A stretch of 64,000 nt of DNA from Streptomyces cyaneochromogenes. Lineage in GTDB: Bacteria; Actinomycetota; Actinomycetes; Streptomycetales; Streptomycetaceae. Made by a program: the position numbers and the translations under genes. Shown piece by piece: positions 28,615 to 37,633 of the stretch; position 1 is the first letter of the stretch; every line of letters begins with the position of its first letter. Under the pieces are notes generated by a model, which was given only the letters and a program-made list of their open reading frames with translations, did not search any database and had not been told where the DNA came from. Location of the stretch: contig NZ_CP034539.1 of assembly GCF_003963535.1 (NCBI RefSeq), forward strand, positions 1,798,001 to 1,862,000, given 5' to 3'.

Positions 28615-28652
28615 GGAAACGGACCTTTCTCTTGGTGGGGGGTTGCGGTACG

Positions 28653-29606
28653 TCAGGCGCCCGGCACCGGCAGACCGCAGGCGCGACGCGCCCGGGACAG
28701 CTGCTCGGCCGGATCACCGAAGACGGACCAGGGCATACGGGAGGCGTACGGCCCCATCGCCGCGAAGACGGCACGTGCCTCCCCCTCGCGCCGGGCCATG
28801 ACCAGGGCGTGGGCGAGGTAGGCCAGGTCGAGGACGGGCGTGAAGCGGTAGTCGGCCGCCGCGGGCAGCCAGTTCTCGTGGATCGCCAGGGCGGTGGCGC
28901 GCCACTGCGGCTGCTCCCAGACACGGTCGGCGAGCAGTTGGGTCGGGTCGTAGCACTCGACCAGGGCGACCAGGGGCAGCAGGCGCAGCGGTGAGTCGGC
29001 GGGCGCTCGCTGGCCGAGGAAGGCGGCGACGTCCCAGGCGGCCGTCACGGAGCCGCCGTACCGGGGAAAGAAGCAGGCCAGGAAGCGGTGGTGGGCCTCG
29101 CGGTGCCAGGGGTCGAGCGAGAGGACGTGCGCGAACAGGCGCCAGGGCCCGGACGGTGCCGTGAGCAGCCCGCGCGGGGCCTGGTCGCGCAGCCGGTGCA
29201 GCCGGGCCATGGCCAGCTTGGCCACCCAGGGCGTGGGATCGGCGGGGTCGGCCGTCGCGGCCCGGTCGCAGGCGGCCAGCGCTATCCGCTCCAGCGCCTC
29301 GGTGCGCGGGTCGCGGGCGTCGGCCGCGCGCAGTGCCCGTAGCACGGCCACCCGGGCCCACAGCAGCGCGGCCTCGGAGCCGGGCTCCTCGGCGAGCCAG
29401 CGCTCGACGAGGTCGGAGTCGGCCGCTTCGGAAGCGAGCACGAGGGAACGGTGGGCGCGCAGGGCGAAGTCGCCGCGGGTTTCGGCCAGGGCGTCACGGG
29501 CGCTCAGATAACGGCCGGCCCGGACATCGACGCTTACGCTCGCGAGCAAGCGGTCGTCGGCTGCCGGATGCCACACATACTGCCCCTCGAATAACCCCGC
29601 GGCCAT
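28653..29606 (-). CDS. Hypothetical TPR-like alpha-helical protein
   Basis: 317 aa, Ala/Leu/Arg-rich, with helical hairpins resembling tetratricopeptide units (LDPWHREAHHRFLACFFP, LAYLAHALVMARREGEARAVF). No signal or catalytic motif. The ATG at 29606 is my choice; an in-frame GTG at 29639 is possible. It looks related in style to the N-terminal region of EccA-like proteins but has no ATPase domain. Function unknown. Confidence 0.72.
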   Translation of the reverse strand: MAAGLFEGQYVWHPAADDRLLASVSVDVRAGRYLSARDALAETRGDFALRAHRSLVLASEAADSDLVERWLAEEPGSEAALLWARVAVLRALRAADARDPRTEALERIALAACDRAATADPADPTPWVAKLAMARLHRLRDQAPRGLLTAPSGPWRLFAHVLSLDPWHREAHHRFLACFFPRYGGSVTAAWDVAAFLGQRAPADSPLRLLPLVALVECYDPTQLLADRVWEQPQWRATALAIHENWLPAAADYRFTPVLDLAYLAHALVMARREGEARAVFAAMGPYASRMPWSVFGDPAEQLSRARRACGLPVPGA

Positions 29607-29838
29607 CTGTCCCAGCCCATCCCCGTTACGGCACCTCACAGTTGCGCACCAGGCACCTTACTCATCGGAGGACTCAACCGGAACGTACATTTCGGGGTGG
29701 CGGCCGGAGTTTTTCGACGGGATTGCACCCCACCACGGCTAGTTCAAAGCGACACCTTTTCTCATTCCGTCCCGCCGCCATGGACACCAACCCCGCCCGG
29801 CATCCACTTCACCCACCACTAGAATGTTCCAAATAAAT

Positions 29839-30491
29839 ATGCCGACCTCCACTTCACTCCGGGAAAAACGATTCACGACCTCGCCACCCGGCTCCGCCGC
29901 CTCCCCCCGTCCTGCGGTCCGGTCCGCCTGATCGCCGTCGACGGGCACGCCGGCTCCGGAAAGTCCACGTTCGCCGGGCAGTTGGCCCGGGCGCTCGGCG
30001 ACGCCCCGGTGCTGCATCTCGACGACATCGCGAGCCACGACGAGCTGTTCGAGTGGAGCGGGCGCATGCTGGCCCAGGTGATCGAACCGCTGTCCCGGGG
30101 CGAGACCGCCCACTACACCCCCTACGACTGGCGGACCCGCCGTTTCGGGCCGCCCCTCCCCGTGCCGCCCGCCCCGGTGGTCGTCGTCGAGGGCGTCGGC
30201 GCCGGCCGGCGCGCGCTACGCCCGTACCTCGCCCAGTTGCTGTGGATGGAGTTGCCGCACGAGGACTCCTGGACCCGGGGCCGCTCGCGGGACGGGGAGG
30301 AGCAGCGGGAGTTCTGGGACGGGTGGGTCGGGGCGGAGTTGAAGCACTTCGCCGAGGACCCTTCCCGGCCGTTCGCCGATCTTCTGATTCAACAGTGCGG
30401 CAAGGGGTATGAGGTGCTCAGTGGGCCTGCGGGGACGGTTGGACCGGACCAGCTCTTCACGCAGGGTGACGACCCATCGGCAATGTGCTGA
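29839..30491 (+). CDS. P-loop uridine/nucleoside kinase-like protein with an apparent frameshift
   Basis: The kinase reading frame (IAVDGHAGSGKSTFAGQLARAL, then VLHLDDIASHDELFEW and VVVVEGVGAGRRALRPY) is open from 29823 but has no ATG, GTG or TTG before the P-loop Lys; the first is a TTG at 29982, beyond Walker A. An ATG at 29839 opens the neighbouring frame (MPTSTSLREK). One extra A in the AAAAA run at 29864-29868 would join the two. So this is a real -1 lesion, a sequencing error or an unusual start. A TAGAAT box lies at 29820-29825. Confidence 0.7.
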
Positions 30492-30540
30492 ACTTGTGAA
30501 GGGCCTTGCGGGAGAAGTTCCCGGAGTGCTTCAACTCGGC

Positions 30541-30570
30541 TTGACCCGGGGGCCGTACAGGACTTACGTT
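30541..30570 (+). promoter_or_regulatory. Vegetative-type promoter in an intergenic region
   Basis: TTGACC (30541-30546), 18 nt, TACGTT (30565-30570). It faces a short segment ending in a terminator hairpin and no ORF. Confidence 0.6.
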
Positions 30571-30576
30571 CTCAAT

Positions 30577-30650
30577 GTGCGGCCAATCGAGGCCGCCCCC
30601 ATACGCGAAGCCCCCGGTTGTTCCCCCGTGATCGGGGGCTTCGTTCTGCC
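30577..30650 (+). ncRNA. Candidate small RNA of about 70 nt
   Basis: The segment runs from the expected +1 of the promoter at 30541-30570 to the end of the hairpin at 30607-30642. It includes a short GCGGCC...GGCCGC pairing (30579-30597) before the terminator stem. There is no reading frame. The following AAA-ATPase gene starts 280 bp further on, and the remaining part of this 431-bp gap shows nothing clear. Confidence 0.4.
30607..30642 (+). terminator. Hairpin terminator of the candidate small RNA
   Basis: GAAGCCCCCG (30607-30616) pairs perfectly with CGGGGGCTTC (30633-30642), 16-nt loop, followed by GTTCT. Confidence 0.75.
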
Positions 30651-30922
30651 CTCACACCTCTTTCCGCACGCTGTGAGGCGCGATTCGCTCACCCTCGGTC
30701 ACCGAACGCGATACGCGCGCTCTGCTCCCACCTCCGCAAACGGCCGGTGCGGCACCCTGGGTCGGGCCATACCCGCGCAGGTACGATGCCCTCGGTGCGA
30801 CCTACGGACAGCTGCTCTGCGCACCGATGCAACTCCGGTCCGCAGTACGGCGGTTCGAACAAGGCGGCCCCGGGCGACGGCCCGGCGGCCAACCGACGGG
30901 GGCACGGTCTGTGGGGGACGGG

Positions 30923-32788
30923 ATGGACTTCGGCATGCAGGGCCCCGAGGCCCCGGCCGACCTCGCCTGGCTGCGAGGTGTGGATGCCTACACGATGGGG
31001 GCCTATCCACAGGCGGAGGAGGAGTTCCGCACCGCGGTGCGGATCGATCCCGGGATGGCCGACGGCTGGCTCGGCCTGCACGCGCTGCGCGTCGACACGA
31101 CGACCGCGCTGCTGCGGATGTTCCGGCACCGCGAGCGCTTCGGGGAACAGCGCGCCCGGCATCGGCGGACCATCAACTCCTGGTACTGGCTGGGCTGGTG
31201 GGTGCAGCCGGTGCTGGAGAGCCCGCGCGACCTGCTGCTGGCCCACGCCTCGCACTGGCTGGACGGCCGGCACGTCCCGGAGCTGGACCGGGCGCTGGCC
31301 GGGCTGCCGCCCGTGGACACCGATCACCAGGTCCGCTTCCTGCACGCCTGCCGCGCCTACCTGGTCAAGGACTGGGAGCAGCTGGTGAGGCACACCGACC
31401 CGCTGCTCGACGACGCGATGCTCGGCATCGAGGCGGGCCTGTTCGGCGGCATGGCGCGGGTCCGGCTGGAGATGTACGGCCAGGCCGATCCGCTCCTGTC
31501 GGCCGCGCTCATGCGGTGCCGCAGTGAACAGCCGCAGCGCAAGGAGCTGCGCTACTGGCTGGCCCGGGCGCACGAGGGCACGGGCAGGTCCGCGGCCGCC
31601 CTGCCGCTCTACCGTGCCGTGCACCGCGTCGACCCCGCCTTCATGGACACCTCGGCCCGGCTCGCGGCCATCGCCGAGGGCGACGGGTACGACGACACGG
31701 CCGACCTCGCGTCGATCACGCTGACCGGCCTCGGGCAGGACGTGGCCGACGGCCCCGACGGGTTCGATCCGCTCTTCGGCATCGAGGGACGGGACCTGAG
31801 GCTGCCGGACCCCGACCTGCCGCCTTCCGGTCCGCTGCCGTCGGTGGTGGATCCGGCGGTACGCGAGAAGACGGCCGTACCGTCGCAGCCGCTGCCCGCG
31901 GGGCCGACCGACCCCGGGTTACTCGAGGAGGCGCTCGCCGAGCTGGAGCGCATGGTGGGGCTCGAACCCGTCAAGCGCCAGGTCAAGGCGCTGTCCGCCC
32001 AGTTGAACATGGCCCGGCTGCGGACCGGGCAGGGCCTGCCGGTCCAGCCGCCCAAACGGCATTTCGTCTTCTCCGGCCCGTCCGGCACGGGCAAGACCAC
32101 GGTCGCCCGGATCCTGGGCCGGGTCTTCTACGCCCTCGGGCTCCTCGGCGGCGACCATCTGGTGGAGGCCCAGCGGGCCGACCTCGTCGGCGAGTACCTG
32201 GGTCAGACGGCGGTGAAGGCCAACGAGCTCATCGACTCCGCGCTCGGCGGGGTCCTCTTCGTGGACGAGGCCTACTCCCTGTCGAACTCCGGCTACGGCA
32301 AGGGCGACGCGTACGGCGACGAGGCCCTTCAGGTGCTGCTGAAGCGGGCCGAGGACAACCGGGACCACCTGGTGGTGATCCTCGCCGGCTACCCGGAGGG
32401 CATGGACCGTCTGCTGGCCGCGAACCCCGGTCTGTCCTCGCGTTTCACGACCCGCGTCGACTTCCCCTCGTACCGCCCCCTCGAACTGACCTCGATCGGC
32501 GAGGTGCTCGCCACCGAGAACGGGGACGTGTGGGACGAGGAGGCCCTGGACGAGCTGCGGTCGATCGCCGGGCACGTGGTCGATCAGGGGTGGATCGACG
32601 AGCTGGGCAACGGGCGGTTCCTGCGGACGCTGTACGAGAAGAGCTGCGCGTACCGGGATCTGCGGTTGACGACCTACCCGGGGGCGTTGACGAGGGGCGA
32701 CTTGTCGACATTGCGGTTGTCGGATCTGATGCAGGCGTACGGCGAAGTGCTGTCGGGCAGGGGCCCGCAGGACCCGTCCGCCATGTGA
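30923..32788 (+). CDS. EccA/CbbX-type AAA ATPase with N-terminal TPR-like domain
   Basis: 621 aa. Residues 1-280 are TPR-like helices (AYTMGAYPQAEEEFRTAVRI). A Pro-rich linker leads to the AAA domain at about 340-610: MVGLEPVKRQVKAL, Walker A GPSGTGKTT (385-393), Walker B VLFVDEAYS (Asp448, Glu449), sensor VILAGY and the SSRF arginine-finger region. Size and layout match EccA, the cytoplasmic ATPase of type VII secretion. No EsxA/B, EccB/C/D/E or MycP is within the window, so it is an orphan. ATG at 30923 after GGGGGAC. Confidence 0.9.
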   Translation: MDFGMQGPEAPADLAWLRGVDAYTMGAYPQAEEEFRTAVRIDPGMADGWLGLHALRVDTTTALLRMFRHRERFGEQRARHRRTINSWYWLGWWVQPVLESPRDLLLAHASHWLDGRHVPELDRALAGLPPVDTDHQVRFLHACRAYLVKDWEQLVRHTDPLLDDAMLGIEAGLFGGMARVRLEMYGQADPLLSAALMRCRSEQPQRKELRYWLARAHEGTGRSAAALPLYRAVHRVDPAFMDTSARLAAIAEGDGYDDTADLASITLTGLGQDVADGPDGFDPLFGIEGRDLRLPDPDLPPSGPLPSVVDPAVREKTAVPSQPLPAGPTDPGLLEEALAELERMVGLEPVKRQVKALSAQLNMARLRTGQGLPVQPPKRHFVFSGPSGTGKTTVARILGRVFYALGLLGGDHLVEAQRADLVGEYLGQTAVKANELIDSALGGVLFVDEAYSLSNSGYGKGDAYGDEALQVLLKRAEDNRDHLVVILAGYPEGMDRLLAANPGLSSRFTTRVDFPSYRPLELTSIGEVLATENGDVWDEEALDELRSIAGHVVDQGWIDELGNGRFLRTLYEKSCAYRDLRLTTYPGALTRGDLSTLRLSDLMQAYGEVLSGRGPQDPSAM

Positions 32789-32813
32789 GGTGGCCGGATC
32801 CCGCGGGCGCCGG

Positions 32814-33902
32814 CTAGCCGGCCAGTGCCCCTTCCGGCTCCCCGCTGCTCACCCGCGGCTGTGTGACCCGCACCTCCGGCAGCTCCCGGTGCGCCGGGTC
32901 CCGTACCTCGCCCACCAGCAGTTCCAGTACGTCCTCCAGCGCGACGAGCCCCAGCACCTTGCCGGACGTGTCGGCCACCTGGGCGAGGTGGGTCGCGGCG
33001 CGGCGCATGACCGTGAGGGCGTCGTCCAGCGGGAGTTCCGAGCGCAGGGTCGTCATCGGGTGCCACACCTGCTGCGGTACCGCCCGCTCCGACTCCTCCA
33101 GGTCCAGCACGTCCTTCACGTGCAGGTAGCCCATGAAGGCGCCGTTCTCCGTCGCGACCGGGAAGCGGGAGTACCCGGTGCGGGCGGTGAGCTCGACGAT
33201 CTGGCCGGGGGTGACCGAGGGGCTGACGGTGACCAGGGACTCGCGCTTCAGGAGCACGTCGGTCACCGGGCGGGAGCCCAGTTCCAGGGCGTCCTCCAAA
33301 CGTTCCTGCTCCTCGGGGTCGAGCAGACCCGCCTGGCCGGAGTCCTCGACGAGGCGGTTGAGCTGTTCGCTGGTGAACACCGCCTCCACCTCGTCCTTCG
33401 GCTCGACGCGGAAGAGCCGCAGGATGGCCTGGGCGACCGCGCCCAGGGCCACGGTGATCGGCCGGCAGAAGCGCGCGAACCAGACCAGCCCGGGGCTGAG
33501 CCACAGCGCGACCTTCTCCGGGGCCGCCATCGCCATGTTCTTCGGCAGCATCTCGCCGATGACCAGGTGGCAGAAGACCACCGCGGCGAGCGCGATGACA
33601 TAGGTGAGCGGGTGGATCATGCCATGCGGCAGATGGACCCACTCGAACACCGGCTCCAGCAGATGCGCCACCGTCGGCTCGGCGACCGCGCCGAGCGTCA
33701 GCGAGCAGAGCGTGATGCCGAACTGGGCCGCCGCCATCATCTGCGGCAGCCGCTCCAGGCCGTACAGCACCTGACGGGCGCGTGCCGTGCCCAGGGGTTC
33801 GATCTGGCTGCGGCGGACCGAGACGAGGGCGAACTCGGCGCCGACGAAGAAGCCGTTGGCGAGCACGAGCAGCGCGGCGAAGAGGAGTTGGAGCACGCTC
33901 AT
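32814..33902 (-). CDS. CNNM/CorC-type membrane protein with CBS domains
   Basis: 362 aa. The N-terminal CNNM (DUF21) domain has several membrane segments (LLFAALLVLANGFFVGAEFALVSVRRSQIE ... GEMLPKNMAMAAPE). It is followed by a CBS pair (about residues 205-330, with RESLVTVSPSV and LGLVALEDVLELLVGEV). It lacks the C-terminal CorC_HlyC domain of its upstream partner. The family handles Mg2+/Co2+ or membrane integrity. Its ATG overlaps the stop of the upstream paralogue. Confidence 0.9.
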   Translation of the reverse strand: MSVLQLLFAALLVLANGFFVGAEFALVSVRRSQIEPLGTARARQVLYGLERLPQMMAAAQFGITLCSLTLGAVAEPTVAHLLEPVFEWVHLPHGMIHPLTYVIALAAVVFCHLVIGEMLPKNMAMAAPEKVALWLSPGLVWFARFCRPITVALGAVAQAILRLFRVEPKDEVEAVFTSEQLNRLVEDSGQAGLLDPEEQERLEDALELGSRPVTDVLLKRESLVTVSPSVTPGQIVELTARTGYSRFPVATENGAFMGYLHVKDVLDLEESERAVPQQVWHPMTTLRSELPLDDALTVMRRAATHLAQVADTSGKVLGLVALEDVLELLVGEVRDPAHRELPEVRVTQPRVSSGEPEGALAG

Positions 33903-35224
33903 CGGGCGACCTCCACCACGGTCCCGGTCCGGACCAGCCGAACGCGCTCGGCCCGGTAGTGGCCGACCCGGCGCACCGACAGCCGCCAGCCCGGCAGCTC
34001 CGCCTTGTCACCGACGGCCGGGATGCGCCCGAGCAGGTCGGCGACGAGCCCGGCGACGGTCTCGTACGGCCCCTCGGGCACGTCGAGTCCTATGCGCTGC
34101 AGGATGTCGACACGGCAGCTGCCGTCGGCGTCCCAGGCGGGCCGGCCCTCCTCCGGCGGGGCGGCGGCGAGTTCGGGCAGGTCCTGCCCGTCGTGCTCGT
34201 CGCGGACCTCGCCGACGATCTCCTCGACGATGTCCTCCAGCGTGACCACCCCGGCCGTACCGCCGTACTCGTCGACGACGACCGCGATGGGCTGCTCGCT
34301 GCGCAGCTGGGCGAGGAGGGGCTGGACCGGCAGGGTCTCGGGGACCAGCAGCGCCGGGCGGGCGATGCGGCCGACCGGGGTGCGCAGCCGGTCACTGGAA
34401 CGGATCGCCAGGGCGTCCTTCAGATGGACCATGCCGACGATCTCGTCGATCTTCTCCCGGTAGACCGGGAAGCGGGACAGGCCCGTGGCGCGGGTCAGGT
34501 TCACCACGTCCTCGGCCGTGGCCGACGACTGGAGCGCGCTGACCTTCACGCGCGGCGTCATCACGTGCTGCGCGGTCAGCTCACCGAGCGACAGCGTCCG
34601 TACGAAGAGGTCCGCGGTGTCCTGTTCCAGCGCGCCGGCCTGGGCCGAGTGCCGGGCCAGGGAGACCAGTTCGTCCGGGGTGCGGGCGGAGGCCAGTTCC
34701 TCGGTGGGCTCGATGCCCAGGGCGCGCACGAGGCGGTTGGCGACCGAGTTCAGCCCGGCGATCACCGGGCGGAACAGCCGCGCGAAGGCGTGCTGCGGGC
34801 CGGCGACGAAGCGCGCGACCTGCATCGGCCGGGACACCGCCCAGTTCTTGGGCACCAGCTCGCCGATCACCATCTGCACGGCCGAGGCCAGCAGCATGCC
34901 GACGACCACGGCCACACCGGACACCGCGCCGTCGGGGATGCCGATCGCGGTGAAGGGCCCGCCCAGCAGCTCCGCCAGCGCCGGTTCGGCGAGCATGCCG
35001 ACGACGAGGGAGGTGATGGTGATGCCGAGCTGGGTGCCGGAGAGCTGGAAGGACAGTTCCTTGAGCGACTCGACGACCCGGTGGGCCCGTCGGTCGCCCT
35101 CCGCGGCCGCCTTCTCGGCGTCCGTCGCCTCGACCGTGACCAGGCCGAACTCGGCGGCCACGAAGAAGCCGTTGGCGAGAATCAGAAGGAACGCGGCTGC
35201 CAGAAGCAGCAAGGGGATGGTCAT
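33899..35224 (-). CDS. HlyC/CorC family transporter (CNNM-CBS-CorC)
   Basis: 441 aa. CNNM membrane domain (ILANGFFVAAEFGLVTVE ... GELVPKNWAVSRP), CBS pair at about 205-335 (VMTPRVKVSALQ ... VDEYGGTAGVVTLEDIVEEIVGEVRDE) and a C-terminal CorC_HlyC domain (about 350-435). Probably Mg2+ export or homeostasis. First gene of a two-gene paralogous unit, stop overlapping the next start, so the two may form a heteromer. Confidence 0.92.
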   Translation of the reverse strand: MTIPLLLLAAAFLLILANGFFVAAEFGLVTVEATDAEKAAAEGDRRAHRVVESLKELSFQLSGTQLGITITSLVVGMLAEPALAELLGGPFTAIGIPDGAVSGVAVVVGMLLASAVQMVIGELVPKNWAVSRPMQVARFVAGPQHAFARLFRPVIAGLNSVANRLVRALGIEPTEELASARTPDELVSLARHSAQAGALEQDTADLFVRTLSLGELTAQHVMTPRVKVSALQSSATAEDVVNLTRATGLSRFPVYREKIDEIVGMVHLKDALAIRSSDRLRTPVGRIARPALLVPETLPVQPLLAQLRSEQPIAVVVDEYGGTAGVVTLEDIVEEIVGEVRDEHDGQDLPELAAAPPEEGRPAWDADGSCRVDILQRIGLDVPEGPYETVAGLVADLLGRIPAVGDKAELPGWRLSVRRVGHYRAERVRLVRTGTVVEVAR

Positions 35225-35347
35225 GATGCCGCCGCCCCGGTATGTCGGGAGGGGGCGGCGCAGGTACTACAGGACGATCCGTCCATCGCTGGAGGGAATC
35301 ACTCCTCGGGTAGCAGGGGGCCTCTGAAGCCCGGTGGGCACATCAGT

Positions 35348-35376
35348 GGCGGAGGCGCCAGAAATACGCCTCCGCC
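35348..35376 (-). terminator. Hairpin at the end of the rib-his operon
   Basis: GGCGGAGGCG (35348-35357) pairs perfectly with CGCCTCCGCC (35367-35376), 9-nt loop, in the 202-bp gap between the PH-domain gene end and the HlyC gene start. Confidence 0.75.
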
Positions 35377-35426
35377 AACAGATTAATCAAGACATGGGGA
35401 TTTACGGCAGGGTGAACGCCCCCGAG

Positions 35427-35885
35427 TCAGCTCCGACGGTCCCCCGGCTCCTGGACGGACCGGGCCTCGGCGAGGGCTCGAAGAGCGCGCGCGTCGGCGA
35501 TGGCGTGCTGCTTGGCGATGCCCGGCTGGATGCCGAGGGCGGGCAGGCTGGTGCCGTCGCTGAGGTTGAGGAACACCCAGGGATCACCCGGGCGGAGGTT
35601 CACCTGGACGATCTCGGCCCATTCCAGATGGCGCTTGGAGGCGATGTTCACGACGGTGACGCCGGACTCGTCGGCGACGACCCTGACGCGCGCCAGCATG
35701 GCCAGCACGCCGAACATGAGCGCGCCGGTGAGGATGAAGCTGAGGCGCTCGCCCGGGCCGAGCTTCTCCAGCAGCAGCGCGATCGCCGTGATGACGACGA
35801 AGATCGCGCTGCCGGCGGCGAGCAGGATGGCCCGGGTCCGGCCCGGCCGGAACGTGACGGGCAGGGTGGGCAGTTCGGAGGACAT
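35427..35885 (-). CDS. PH-domain membrane protein
   Basis: 152 aa. Two hydrophobic segments ([21 protein letters not shown] and [16 protein letters not shown]) precede a bacterial PH-like domain ([44 protein letters not shown]). This small architecture is frequent next to hisG in actinobacteria; function unknown. It starts 19 bp after hisG and is the last gene of the operon. Confidence 0.85.
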   Translation of the reverse strand: MSSELPTLPVTFRPGRTRAILLAAGSAIFVVITAIALLLEKLGPGERLSFILTGALMFGVLAMLARVRVVADESGVTVVNIASKRHLEWAEIVQVNLRPGDPWVFLNLSDGTSLPALGIQPGIAKQHAIADARALRALAEARSVQEPGDRRS

Positions 35886-35904
35886 CGGTGTACGGCCCCT
35901 CGGC

Positions 35905-36765
35905 TCAGAGGCGGCAGGCGTGGATGGCCGTGGTCAGGATGGCCCGGGCGCCGATGTCGTACAGGTCGTCCATGATCCGCTGGGCTTCCTTGGCCGGAAC
36001 CATCGCACGGACGGCGACCCAGCCCTCGTTGTGCAGCGGCGAGACGGTCGGCGACTCCAGCCCGGGGGTGAGGGCGACGGCCTTCTCCAGCTGCTCGACC
36101 CGGCAGTCGTAGTCCATCATCACGTAGGTCCGTGCGACCAGGACGCCCTGGAGACGGCGCAGGAACTGCTGCACCTTCGACTCGGCGGCCTCCTCGCCGT
36201 CCGCGCCCGTACGGCGGATGACGACGGCCTCGGACTTCATGATCGGGTCGCCGACGACCTCCAGGCCGGCGTTGCGCAGCGAGGTGCCGGTCTCGACGAC
36301 GTCCGCGATGACCTGGGCGACGCCGAGCTGGATGGCGGTCTCGACGGCGCCGTCGAGGTGGACGACGGAGGCGTCGATGCCGTTGTCGGCGAGGTGCTTG
36401 GCGACGATGCCCTCGTAGGAGGTGGCGACCGTCTTGCCGTTCAGGTCCGCGAGGTCGTCGCCGACGGTGCCGGGCTTGGTGGCGAAGCGGAAGGTGGAGC
36501 GGGCGAAGCCCAGCGGCAGGATCTCCTCGGCGTTGGCGCCGGAGTCGATCAGCAGGTCACGGCCGGTGATGCCGATGTCGAGCTGCCCGGAGGAGACGTA
36601 GATCGCGATGTCGCGGGGGCGAAGATAGAAGAACTCGACGTCGTTCTCCGGGTCGACGACCCGCAGCTCCTTGGACTCGCGCCGCTGCTGGTAGCCGGCC
36701 TCATGCAGCATCTCCGCCGCAGGGCCGGACAGTGAACCCTTGTTGGGGACGGCGATGCGCAGCAT
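35905..36765 (-). CDS. hisG: ATP phosphoribosyltransferase HisG (long form)
   Basis: 286 aa. MLRIAVPNKGSLSGPAAEML, the nucleotide/PRPP region SGQLDIGITGRDLL and the GTSLR loop are diagnostic. The C-terminal domain (about 210-286) is the ACT-like histidine-feedback domain of the long HisG form. It catalyses the first step of histidine synthesis, joining ATP and PRPP. It is 50 bp downstream of hisE, itself downstream of the rib genes. Confidence 0.96.
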   Translation of the reverse strand: MLRIAVPNKGSLSGPAAEMLHEAGYQQRRESKELRVVDPENDVEFFYLRPRDIAIYVSSGQLDIGITGRDLLIDSGANAEEILPLGFARSTFRFATKPGTVGDDLADLNGKTVATSYEGIVAKHLADNGIDASVVHLDGAVETAIQLGVAQVIADVVETGTSLRNAGLEVVGDPIMKSEAVVIRRTGADGEEAAESKVQQFLRRLQGVLVARTYVMMDYDCRVEQLEKAVALTPGLESPTVSPLHNEGWVAVRAMVPAKEAQRIMDDLYDIGARAILTTAIHACRL

Positions 36766-36815
36766 GAGGTCGGCTTCCTTCGTTCGCTCTTACGGGTGTG
36801 CTGGGTTGCTGGTGC

Positions 36816-37088
36816 TCAGAGGTGGGCGTACACGTCGTCCAGGGAGATGCCGCGAGCGACCATCATCACCTGGACGTGGTACAGCAGCTGCGAGATCTCC
36901 TCGGCGGCCGCTTCCTTGCCCTCGTACTCGGCGGCCATCCAGACCTCGGCGGCCTCCTCGACGACCTTCTTGCCGATGGCGTGGACGCCCTTCTCCACGA
37001 GTTCGGCGGTGCGGGAAGTGGCGGGGTCGCCGTGTGCGGCCTTGTGCTGGAGCTCGGTGAAGAGCTCCTCGAACGTCTTCTTGGACAT
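36816..37088 (-). CDS. hisE: Phosphoribosyl-ATP pyrophosphatase HisE
   Basis: 90 aa ([18 protein letters not shown]...). The MazG-like motif [14 protein letters not shown] with metal-binding glutamates and [14 protein letters not shown] identify HisE. It hydrolyses PR-ATP to PR-AMP, the second histidine step. ATG at 37088 preferred. It lies 34 bp after ribH. Confidence 0.96.
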   Translation of the reverse strand: MSKKTFEELFTELQHKAAHGDPATSRTAELVEKGVHAIGKKVVEEAAEVWMAAEYEGKEAAAEEISQLLYHVQVMMVARGISLDDVYAHL

Positions 37089-37122
37089 GGTGACGCTCAG
37101 CTTATGCCACACACGGCTTTCG

Positions 37123-37608
37123 TCAGCGCCAGGGTTCAGATACTGAACGCAGGGTGGCCGCGGTCGCCACGGCCGCCGTCACCGCCTCGTGCCCCTTGTC
37201 CTCGTTGGAGCCCTCGATGCCGGCCCGGTCCAGGGCCTGCTCCTCGGTGTCGCAGGTCAGCACGCCGAAGCCGATCGGCACGCCGGTCTCGACCGACACC
37301 TGGGTCAGGCCCTGGGTCACGCCCTGGCAGACGTACTCGAAATGGGGGGTGCCGCCGCGGATGACGACGCCCAGCGCGACGATCGCGTCGTAGCCGCGGC
37401 CCGCGAGGACCTTCGCCACCACCGGGAGTTCCCAGCTGCCGGGGACCCGCAGCAGGGTCGGCTCGTCGATCCCCAGGTCGTGCAGGGCGCGCAGGGCGCC
37501 GTCCACCAGACCGTCCATCACCTTCTCGTGCCACTGCGCCGCGATGACCGCGACCCGCAGGTCGCCCACATTGCGTACGGACAGCTCCGGTGCGCCCTTG
37601 CCGCTCAC
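37123..37608 (-). CDS. ribH: 6,7-dimethyl-8-ribityllumazine synthase
   Basis: 161 aa. [50 protein letters not shown] (catalytic His) and [20 protein letters not shown] are canonical. It condenses the RibB product with the pyrimidine to ribityllumazine. It follows ribAB by 25 bp. Confidence 0.97.
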   Translation of the reverse strand: MSGKGAPELSVRNVGDLRVAVIAAQWHEKVMDGLVDGALRALHDLGIDEPTLLRVPGSWELPVVAKVLAGRGYDAIVALGVVIRGGTPHFEYVCQGVTQGLTQVSVETGVPIGFGVLTCDTEEQALDRAGIEGSNEDKGHEAVTAAVATAATLRSVSEPWR

Positions 37609-37633
37609 GTTCTTGAGTCTCCTCGGTGTGCTC

